From the NCBI GenBank assembly GCA_022828595.1, contig JAKGHH010000008.1, positions 28,760,378 through 28,824,377 of the forward strand: DNA of 64,000 nt, read 5' to 3'. The position numbers and the translations under genes were made by a program. Within the stretch, counting starts at the first letter, position 1; every line of letters begins with the position of its first letter. This DNA comes from Nelumbo lutea. Lineage: Eukaryota; Streptophyta; Magnoliopsida; Proteales; Nelumbonaceae. The notes below the pieces were generated by a model. The model saw only the letters and a program-made list of their open reading frames with translations, was not told the origin of the DNA and made no database searches. Below, piece after piece: positions 55,068 through 64,000 of the stretch.

Positions 55068-55545
55068 AGATGAATTGAATGAGTGATTGAAGAAGCTTTT
55101 TAGCCTAGTTGTTAGTGGATTTTTGGAGAAAAGGATGCTGTCTTGGTGACCATTCTTATAGTCCTTGGAGTTTTTTTTTTCCCCAAATCCTAATCAACTA
55201 GAGAATTTTGATTGCTAGCCCCATAGGGAGCTTTACCTTGGCATTCAGTGACTGAGGGATTCTTTCTCTTATTTCGAAGATCGAACCAAGTGTTGTGATG
55301 TTCTATGAAGCTTATAGGGTGTGGTTGCTATTTTCTGATTTCTCTTGGGTTCCGGGTGAGACACGACTGGCAGATACGACTTCATAGAGGTTGGTACTTG
55401 GTGTTTGATTTTTTCTATTTTCCTTGCTTATCATTTGAAGCTATTTGAAGTTCTTTTGGAGTTGTTTGAGGAAGATGGATATCTTGGGAGTTGAAAATAA
55501 GTGTGGGCAGAATCCAAATAGGTTCCGAGAGCACCCATAGACTCA

Positions 55546-55973
55546 TTGTTGGCTGTGACCATAGTCAAGCTCAATGGAACCAACTATCTAGCATGGTCAC
55601 AATCAGTAAAAATTCATGTTTGTAGCAGAAGCAAGTGGGAGTATATCTCCGGGAGCAAGAAAGCACCTCCAGAAGATGACCCATCTTATGAAAAATGGAT
55701 GCAAGAGAATTATATTGCCATTGGATGGTTAGTGAACTTAATGCAAGTTAAGGAGTGATGTGAATGTGGATGCAAGAGAATTTAGCCAAGGAAATGTGGG
55801 ATAATGTGGCTGAAACTTACCCACAAAAAATGAATGTTGCTAGGGCATGTAAGTTAAGGAGTGATGTGAATAATTTAAGGCAGGGGGAGAGACCTTTAGC
55901 CGTTTACTTCTCAATGCTGAAATCCCTGTGGCAAGAGATAGACCTAATGGAAACTTGTTTGGGAAAGCACTAA
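55546..55973 (+). pseudogene. Copia gag fragment in element D, right arm
   Basis: Same content as 40754-41160: LAVTIVKLNGTNYLAWSQSV, a stop after QVKE, a short duplicated junction, then LAKEMWDNVAETYPQ and PLAVYFSMLKSLWQEIDLM. Two substitutions separate the first frames (P for S, L for S). Confidence 0.75.
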
Positions 55974-56250
55974 TGATGCTGAAACATACAGGAAATTAGT
56001 TGAGAGGAATAGGGTTTTGGGAGAATAGTTAACCGAATATTACTCCCTTCCTTAATTCTTTTCATTAAACATAATTTGCAAAGTTTTGGTATTTACAAGG
56101 AGACCCTTAATTGGGCGATTAACTCAATTAAGCATAACATAAATAAACATAAAAGGTCCATTAGTTAAAAGGCCCATCAACAAAAGAAACCAGAACATAA
56201 ACAAACAAAAACATCCTATGGGCCATTCGGCCCATTCTCCCTACAACACT

Positions 56251-57386
56251 TAGGAAAATGTGCAGTCCAGATTCATACCATTACTGTGCCCCCTTCATAA
56301 GAATCCAGTGGAGTTCCCATTCCCATCTCTCCTCAGGTGAGGAATCTTCATATTTCTGCCCTTCTTTTAGAAGGTCATTGGAATCATCTCACAGTTCAGC
56401 AGTATTTTGACTGGGAAGAAGCTATGAAAATTTGTCAAACTCCCATCTTCCCCTCATCTAATGATATTCAATGTATTTGGTTACAACATAAGTCTGGGGA
56501 CTTTACTGTTAAAGAGGAGTATAAATCTAAACAGAACTCTCTATTCCTACACTCTCAGATGATGTTAAATCCTGTCTTTCCAAAATCTGGAAGCTTTTGG
56601 TTCCTCCAAGATATCAACTTTTCTTGTGGAGACTTTTTAACAACTTTATCCCAGTCCAAAGTGTTCTTTTCTCTGATCCTGCTGATAAAGTTTGTATACC
56701 TAGCAACCAGTTTGAAGAGACCACAGTTCATCTCTTTATTCATTGTTCCTTTGCTCGTGCTATCTTCTTTGGTAATCCTTGGAATATTGATCTAAGCTTC
56801 ACTCCTCATCATTCTTGGGCAACTTATTTTACTCATCTCTGTAACCAAATTCAAGATAATCAAGTTTTCCTCACATTTTAAACCGGTTTGCAATTGCCTG
56901 TTGTTATATATGGACTGCAAGGAATAGAAAGACTTTTGAAAATAAACAAATCCTTCCTATGCACATTCTCTCTATAGTTAACAAAATTTTTCAAAAATCA
57001 TCCCATCTCACTACTGTGGAGAATTCTTTGTCCTTAATCTTGCATAATAATGTTTTAAATCTTTCTCTCGATTATACTACTGATCTAATCATTTTCACTG
57101 ATGTAGGTAAAATTTCTAACTCTTCTTTCACATTGGAATTGTGATCTTGGACACAAATCTGCAGTGCTTAATAATTATTGGAGGAAGAACATATCAACCT
57201 ACTGCATTGATCATTCTGAATTCTTTGCGGTGTTGCAAGTTTTTTTGGAACTTCAAAAGGAACATTTGTATTTGCTCGAACAATCTTCTAGTAATCCAGG
57301 CTCTTCAGAAGGACTCCCTGTGACCTTGGTTTTGCCGATGGCTTTTGCAAAGAACCAAAATTTTAATTTCCAGTCTTCACTTTAAT
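56251..57386 (+). pseudogene. LINE 3' fragment (zf-RVT and RNase H), right arm
   Basis: Plus-strand counterpart of 39320-40455, with the same frames and frameshifts. The zf-RVT frame (56597-56881) is identical in sequence to its partner; the preceding frame differs at two residues (KEEYK for KEGYK, NPVF for NHVF). It ends at the GTTAT target duplication of copia C. Confidence 0.8.
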
Positions 57387-57391
57387 GTTAT

Positions 57392-57690
57392 TGTTGAAGT
57401 TTGACCTGCCCTAGAATTCTGTCTTGTTCGTTGACTGTAAAGTAAAAAAACAGCAAGAAGTAGGAGAGGAAAGAAGAAAAGAGAAAAGAGAGAAAAGAGA
57501 GAAGGGCTGGTTCGAATTAGAGAAAGTCAATCCCTAGATTCGGCCAGACCTGTTATTATACTATTAACTTATTGGAAAAGACTTGAGTGCCCTTCTTTAA
57601 GTAAGAGGCACTCGAACTAACATAACAGTACACATCAACATTCTCAACAAGTACAAAGACTGAAATACCCCTTCACTAACACCACTAACA
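57392..57690 (-). repeat. 3' LTR of copia C
   Basis: 299 bp. It has unique changes (TAATAGTA for TAATAATA, CTAATTCG for CAAATTCG, a run of T in place of TTACTTTAC), and lacks several changes of the matching LTR in copia A. The polypurine tract is 57691-57698. Confidence 0.93.
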
Positions 57691-57697
57691 CTCCCCC

Positions 57698-60600
57698 TCA
57701 AGCTGGTGAGTATATATCATATAATCCTAGCTTGTTACATATGTAGTCCACTCTCCCCCGACTCAAGCCTTTTGTAAACAAGTCTGCCCACTGGTTTCCC
57801 GTACTAACATATGCAGTTTCTATCACCCGATTCAGCACCTTCTCTCTCACAAAATGACAGTCAACTTCGATGTGCTTGGTTCTTTCATGAAACACTGGAT
57901 TGGAAGAGATATGAATCGCTGCCTGATTGTCACAATAGAGCTTCATTGGACTACTAATGTCATATCCTATCTCCTGTAGAAGGTTCCTCAGCCACACTAA
58001 TTCACAAGCAGTATGTGCCATGGCCCTATATTCTGCTTCTGCATTGCTTCTTGCCACAACTGTTTGCTTCTTACTTTTCCATGTTACCAGGTTACCCCTC
58101 AGAAAGGTGCAATAGCCTGTGGTAGATCGTCTATCAGACATAGAACCTGCCGAATCAGCATCGATGTATCCTTCTACTACCAGTTTTCCACCACTTCTGT
58201 ACAGCAAACCACGACCAGGAGCTCCTTTCAGATACCTCACAATCGTTAGCACTGCATTCCAATGTGGGACCAAAGGTTTCTGCATGAACTGACTCACCAC
58301 ACTAACCGCAAATGGAATATGTGGCCGAATAATGGTTAGATAGTTTAGTTTGCCTACAAGTCGTTGGTATCTGCCAGGCTCTTCAAACACTTCACCTATA
58401 TCACTGCTCAGCCTCGTTTTTGTTTCCATAGGTGTCTCAGCCGGTTTAGTACCCAACAATCCTGTTTCTTTCAGTAAATCAAGCACATATTTCCTCCGGC
58501 ACAAATTAATGCCATGCTTAGATCTTGCTACCTCTATGCCCAAAAAGTATTTCAACTTGCCAAGGTCCTTTGTCTGAAAGTGTTCATGTAGGAATGCCTT
58601 CAATCTGTCAATGCCCATTTTATCATTCCCAGTAACAACGATATCATCCACATACACCACCAATATTATTTTGCCTGCCGAAGAGTCAAAACTGAAGACA
58701 AAGTGATCAACTTGGCACTGTTTCATACCAAACATCTTGACCACCTCATTGAACCTACCAAACCATGCTCGAGGGGACTGTTTAAGTCCATAAATAGCCT
58801 TTTTAAGTCTGCATACCTTACCACCCTCCCCCTGAGCAACAAACCCGGGTGGTTGCTCCATGTAGACCTCCTCGATCAAATCACCATGCAAAAAGGCATT
58901 TTTGATATCTAACTGATGGAGAGCCCAATCATACATATCTACAAGAGAGATGACGACACGAACTGACCCTATCTTAGCAACTGGGGAGAATGTCTCTGTG
59001 TAGTCAATGCCATAGGTTTGGGAGTACTCTTTGGCAACCAGCCGTGCCTTCCGGCGCTCAACACGACCATCTGGCAAGTACTTAACACTATACACCCACT
59101 TACAACCAACAACTTGCTTCCCAGGAGGAAGAGCGGTGAGATCCCAAGTGTGATTATGATGCAGAGCAGAGAGCTCTTCTTCCATAGCACGGCACCACTC
59201 TGGAGAGGTAAGGGCTTCCTGGACATCCTTAGGAACAACCACGTAGGATAACAAAGATATGAACTGGCGATGGGAGGCGGAGAGGTGGGTAAGTGAAACA
59301 AAATTGGAAATAGGGTGAAGGGTGCAAGTACGCTTACCTTTCCGGAAGGCAATAGGAAGATCTAGGTCGGAGGCTGGTGTCGGAGCTGGAGCTGGATCTG
59401 TCGACGGTGATGAAGCTAGAGGAGCTGCAGCTGGTACACGCGGGCGATGTGTGTACACATGACGGATGGGTGGACGGTCAACCGACGGTGGCACCGGAGG
59501 CAAGGACATAGGCATGACTGGAACCAGAGGAGGTGGATCAGCCATAGGAAGAGGAAGAGGAGGTGGTGATGTGGGGGAAGCAACAACACTGGACCCCACG
59601 AAGAACGGAGTAGACTCGAAGAATGTAACATCAGCACATACCAAGGAACGACGAGAACTGGGATGATAACACTGGTACCCTTTCTGAGTTCGGGAATAGC
59701 CAAGGAAGATACACTTCAGGGAACGTGCATCTAACTTGTCAGTCCCGGGACTCAGATTATGAACGAAGTAGACACACCCAAATACTCGAGGAGAAAGCGG
59801 AAACGGAGACATGTTGGGGAATAAGACACTAAAAGGAGAACGACCATCAAGGATAGACGTGGGCATCCGATTAATTAAGAAACAAGAGGTGAGCATTGCA
59901 TCGCTCCAAAAGGTTTTGGGAACATTCATGTGGTGCATGAGGGAGTGCGCCGTTTCTACAAGATGGCAGTTCTTTCTCTCAGCAACCCCATTTTGTTGTG
60001 GAGTGTATGTACATGAAGGTTGGTGTATAATGCCATGTTGGTCCAAGTATTCTTGAAAAGATGAAGACAAGTATTCACAACCATTATCAGAACGGAAAAT
60101 TTTGATGTGAACGCCAAATTGATTACGGATCTCAGCATAAAATTTCTAGAAGATGGAAAATAATTCACTTCTTTCTTTCATTAAATAGAGCCACGTCATT
60201 CTTGAACAGTCATCAACAAAAATAACAAAATATCGGTATCCATTATATGACATCACTTTATAAGGACCCCAAACATCTGAATGAATTAAAGAAAAAAGAC
60301 TCGACACACGGTTATCGACCCTAGAACGAAAGGGAACACGATGGTGTTTCCCAAATTGACAAGAGTCACAATCTAAAACAGAAAGTTGACTCAATGAAGG
60401 GACTAAGGATTGCAACACTTTCAATGAAAGATGACCAAATCTACAATGCCACTGGAGAGGAGAAATGGATGACTGAAGGGCCGTTGACGTTCGTCCACCA
60501 CCATCAAGATAACACAGTCCACCGGCTTCATGCCCTCCACCAATCTTCATCCCCGTCTTGAGATCCTGAAAAACACACATAGAAGGGTAAAAAGTGATGG

Positions 60601-60896
60601 AGCACTTAAGGGACTTGGTCAGCTTACTAACAGACATAAGATTAAATGTAAGCTTAGGTACATATAAAACAGAGGATAGAGATACAGGGTCTAGGTCAAC
60701 ATTACCAACACCACAGATAGATGACGTGGAGCCATTAGCAAGGGTAACAGATTGTGATGTTGAGCAATGAGTGAGAGATGAAAACACACCTGGAGTTCCC
60801 GTCATGTGATCGGAGGCTCCAGAGTCAATAATCCAGGGGTTGGGTGTGGATGCCAAACATGCCATACCTGAGTGTGCAAAGGAAACTGTGTTCTGC
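57698..60896 (-). pseudogene. Copia C pol, one shared stop but long open RT/RNase H frame
   Basis: The open frame 57698-60070 (790 codons) keeps the integrase Glu (GVAERKN), YVDDIVVTGND in RT, DADSAGS and TTGYCTF in RNase H, and the intact end [16 protein letters not shown]. The upstream open stretch has protease WIIDSGASDHM, the integrase zinc finger and the first core Asp. A TAG at about 60148, shared with copia A, splits the integrase core. Apart from that stop, the pol reading is nearly continuous. Confidence 0.92.
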
Positions 60897-61940
60897 TGCG
60901 ACTTGGATTGAACAAACCTCTCATACTCATCACGAGGAACACTCACCATCTCCTTGCCTGGACCATCTGAGGGAGTAGAAGGCATCGGGTCAGCTGACCG
61001 ATTCTCCTGTCTAGAGCTAAAACTGGTGTCACTAGTCATGGCATGGTTGGCCCACGTCGAGGGAGGACCATGTAAGTCGTAGCAGTAGTTAATGGTATGT
61101 CCATCCAAACCATAGTGAGTACACTTCCGTGGACCCGAGCCACGTCCTCTACCACGAGATCCCCCTGAATCTCTGCCTCCAGTACGACCACCACCACGGA
61201 TATGTGTAGATCCACCACTACCACTCCTGCCAGGCTGGGCTCCTCGAGTCCCACTTCTGCCACCTCGTCCTCTCGACACTGCAATGCTGATTTATCGGAG
61301 ACATTAGAGTCCATAGACCCAATGGAAGCCCTCCGAAGATGAGCAAACACCTCCTCTAAAGATAGAAGAGCAGATCCCCCTAGTATCTGGGCTCGTATTG
61401 GTTCATACTCAGACTTCAGCCCCACCAGAAACCGTGTCACATCAAGCTGCTCTCGCTGTTGCTGTTGAACTTTGACATCTGAAGTGAGAGGATGATAGAC
61501 ATTTAACTCATTACGGATATTCCTCACACTGGCATAGTACTCCTCAAGGCTCTGATTTCCCTGTTGCAGATTGAAGTATTCCTGATACAGTTGATATACC
61601 CTAGTGGTATTATCCTAACCTGAATACAGTTTCTTAGCATGATCCCACACCTCTTTGGCTGTGTCAAGAAACATGAAGTTCACACTGATTTTGGGTTCCA
61701 TACTGTTCCACAACCATGTAATGATCTGTGCATCTTCCTGTTCCTAGTCTTCATACTCCCATTAGCGGGGGGTTTCTCCTCTCTTATATGCTTCACTTTC
61801 TTCTTCGCCTTCAAAAAAACCTCTACAGACTTGGCCTAAGGGACATAATTCTCTCCATTCAGTTTAATGGAGGTCATTTGGACATTCAGGTAGTCAATAG
61901 ATATCATGACACTAGGTTTACTATCACTGTTATCTGCCAT
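60897..61940 (-). pseudogene. Copia C gag, broken
   Basis: It starts at the ATG at 61940. It keeps the frame at FLVGLKSEYEPIRAQI, where copia A has lost a G. It has gained TAG stops at about 61745 (Trp codon) and 61616 (Gln codon) that A lacks; both are C-to-T or G-to-A changes. The zinc knuckle second Cys is Tyr (CTHYGLDGHTINYC). A frameshift before the Gly/Arg-rich part is shared with A. Confidence 0.88.
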
Positions 61941-62641
61941 TGCCGAACTCCCTTATCACTGAATTATGAGCACTACACACTGCACACTACACACAGGCAT
62001 TTCACCGAAATCTGCACAATGATTTCAACAGTAATAAATGCTGAGAACTGCAACACCACAAACCCTACTCACCGAAGTCTGCACACTGATTTCAGCAGTA
62101 TTAAATGCTGAAAACTGCAACACCACAACCCCTACTCACCGAGGTCTACACACTGATTTCAGCAATATCAAATGCTGAAAACCACACTTGTAACACTACC
62201 AACACTAATCCACAACTATAGGAAGTTTCACCATTAAGTAGACACTATTGCCATTCGAATCACACACAAACCAGAATAAACCCTAGCATAAACCCTAGCA
62301 TACTGCAATCTGAAAACCCATCATGCGAACTGTACTACACCTCTCATGTATTCCATAACAGAAAAAGTATATAAAAAAAATTTACCTCATCGCCTGAAGG
62401 CCAATCACACGAAGGGCTGAGACACCACTGCACCACACGTACCAGCCCTAACTAGGGCTTAGAAACCACAGCAACCAATCACCAACGACACAATCGGAGG
62501 CATAGAAACCTCCTAGGGAAGAGGGCGATCACTCCTTTTCAGCCCTTTTCCCAGTCTCCAACTCACAACTGAGAAACCCAAGAGAAACCCTAATTCGAAT
62601 GCGCAGAAGACAATTCTAGCAAGTCTGATTTGGTGAACCTA

Positions 62642-62653
62642 GCTCTGATACCA
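62642..62653 (-). other. Primer-binding site of copia C
   Basis: TGGTATCAGAGC on the minus strand, directly after the 5' LTR. Confidence 0.9.
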
Positions 62654-62953
62654 TGTTGAAGTTTGACCTGCCCTAGAATTCTGTCTTGTTCGTTGACTGT
62701 AAAGTAAAGTAAACAGCAAGAAGTAGGAGAGGAAAGAAGAAAAGAGAAAAGAGAGAAAAGAGAGAAGGGCTGGTTCGAATTTGAGAAAGTCAATCCCTAG
62801 ATTCGGCCAGACCTGTTATTATATTATTAACTTATTGGAAAAGACTTGAGTGCCCTTCTTTAAATAAGAGGCACTCGAACTAACATAACAGTACACATCA
62901 ACATTCTCAACAAGTACAAAGACTGAAATACCCCTTCACTAACACCACTAACA
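62654..62953 (-). repeat. 5' LTR of copia C
   Basis: 300 bp, about one base different from the 5' LTR of copia A (TTATTTAAAG for TTACTTAAAG). Confidence 0.95.
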
Positions 62954-63129
62954 GTTATGTTTAAACATATAAACTGTACTTTTAATATCCCTGCTTGCAA
63001 GGTATCCCAACAGGCAAAAAGCCACCCTCTGTCTTACTTTGAATATAATGCCCATCCTGAAGGGATCTCAAAAGTGGAGCAGTTTGTTAATATCTCTTTA
63101 GCTTAACATATTTTCTGTTTATCTTCCAA

Positions 63130-63805
63130 AAATAGATAAATAAATAAACCTGTATCATAGGTCAACATGAAGCTTAGAAGTTTCATTGCTACTTGCAATC
63201 TTCCTCCTAACCTCATAGCGGATCTCCTTGATGTGGTTAGCAAAATGTTTTGCATCAGCACATGGTGTTGCCTATGATGGTAAAGGAACTAGGTCTATAA
63301 GCTTCTTAGGCTGAATTCCCATCACTATTTCAAAGGGGTTGCGACCTGTACTTCTATTTAGAGAGCTATTGTAGGCAAATTCAACTATAGGCAACACCAA
63401 ATCCCATTGTGTAACATGATCACTCACCAAACAATGTAGTAAATTTCCCAAGATTCTATTCACAACTTTAGTTTTCCCTTTTGTTTGAGTTTGAGGATAA
63501 AAAGTTGAGAAATTCAACTTAGTATTCAACATACGCCAAAAAGTTCTTCAAAAGTAACTCACAAGTTAGACATCTCTTTCTGAAACGTTAGTATTAGGTA
63601 GGCCATGCAAGCACACAATTTAAAGAATAGTTATGCAACATGTACAAAATTAGATGTCTTGCTACAAGGAATGAAATGAACCATTTTCTAGAAGTGATCA
63701 ACCACAACATAGATGGAATCATGCCCCTGTAGAGTCTTAAGGAGGCCTAGCACAAACTCCATGCCAAGGAGAAGAGTGTGGAACAGGGAGTGGAGTGTAT
63801 AAACT
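63130..63805 (-). pseudogene. Ty3/gypsy integrase fragment, right arm
   Basis: Minus-strand counterpart of 32880-33560. The open part 63272-63532 differs from its partner at one residue (STGRN for STDRN), and the right-arm form is the conserved one. Confidence 0.85.
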
Positions 63806-63840
63806 AGTATTTTGTTTCCTTTGCTAGATGACATACGTGA

Positions 63841-64000
63841 TGTTGGAATGTTTACTTACTTTTTATGTTTTTATTCTACTTAGTTAGGTCTGTTTGTTCT
63901 GGTTAAAATAGCTTTTTTTATCATTATTTATGTACTTTGACTACAGTAGGGGCATAAGGGTCTTTTCCCTATTAATTATGGTCATCCTATATATAATAAT
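63841..64000 (+). repeat. Copia LTR, cut by window end
   Basis: Starts TGTTGGAATGTTTACTTAC and matches the complement of 32685-32844. The remainder, PBS and any following element lie outside the window. Confidence 0.8.

Larger units (their letters stand above)
54873..56245 (+). mobile_element. Copia-gag element D with inverted LTR-like ends, right arm
   Basis: Left end TGTAGAGAGTGGGCCGAATGG and right end, on the opposite strand, TGTAGGGAGAATGGGCCG share about 110 bp in inverted orientation. Between them lie a leader and a broken gag in plus orientation. Flanks ACACC (54868-54872) and ACACT (56246-56250) differ by one base and may be a target duplication. Inverted LTRs are abnormal for a copia element and imply rearrangement before or during insertion. 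The inner breakpoint of the duplication (55087) falls inside this element. Confidence 0.65.
57392..62953 (-). mobile_element. Ty1/copia element C, 5562 bp, in right arm
   Basis: The LTRs are 62654-62953 (5') and 57392-57690 (3'). The target duplication GTTAT at 57387-57391 and 62954-62958 is the complement of ATAAC at copia A. Shared insertion site and flanks show it is the duplicated copy of A, not a new insertion. Its pol is less damaged than that of A, while its gag has gained stops that A lacks. Confidence 0.95.
55087..64000. repeat. Right arm of giant inverted duplication
   Basis: The reverse complement matches 32685-41618 over the whole length, 8914 bp against 8934 bp. LINE frames are identical over long stretches. 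Copia frames differ by about 20 residues in 790. The arm runs off the window end inside a copia LTR, so its true length is unknown. Confidence 0.95.

Overview
This is a gene-poor, transposon-packed stretch of a land-plant nuclear genome, probably a dicot or other non-grass. The signs are plant Ty1/copia and Ty3/gypsy polyproteins, a Tat-lineage gypsy element with an antisense ORF, plant LINEs with zf-RVT and RNase H domains, a plant tRNA-Asp(GTC), and decayed copies of two plant genes (a CDKA/CDC2 kinase and a NUP1-like nucleoporin). The background is AT-rich, while the Tat elements are much richer in GC. I see no clearly functional protein-coding host gene; only the tRNA-Asp gene at 24.1 kb looks intact.

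Layout. 0-1.5 kb: tandem repeats and simple sequence. 1.6-11.5 kb: a long minus-strand Tat/gypsy element carrying a decayed plus-strand antisense ORF near its 3' LTR. 11.5-13.0 kb: a duplicated segment with an RTE-type LINE tail, then a NUP1-like exon fragment. 13.2-14.7 kb: a tandem duplication with two decayed tRNA-Asp copies. 14.8-29.4 kb: AT-rich DNA with MITEs, Helitron-like ends, LINE fragments and the intact tRNA-Asp. 29.6-30.2 kb: an uncharacterised membrane-type ORF. 32.7-41.6 kb and 55.1-64.0 kb: the two arms of a giant inverted duplication, the second reaching the window end. Each arm holds a gypsy integrase remnant, a copia element with the same target-site duplication, a LINE 3' fragment and a rearranged copia gag element. 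The 13.5-kb spacer between the arms holds a coding-less Tat derivative, a processed CDKA pseudogene, and a copia element inserted into a chromovirus chromodomain.

These parts do not form a pathway. They record nested insertion, segmental duplication and decay. The features most worth follow-up are the >8.9-kb inverted duplication whose arms have decayed differently, the dispersed and tandem spread of one tRNA-Asp locus, and the Tat antisense ORF with its own TATA-like box. I found no convincing new biological system. Arm identity, element ages and lineage calls below are read by eye, not computed.
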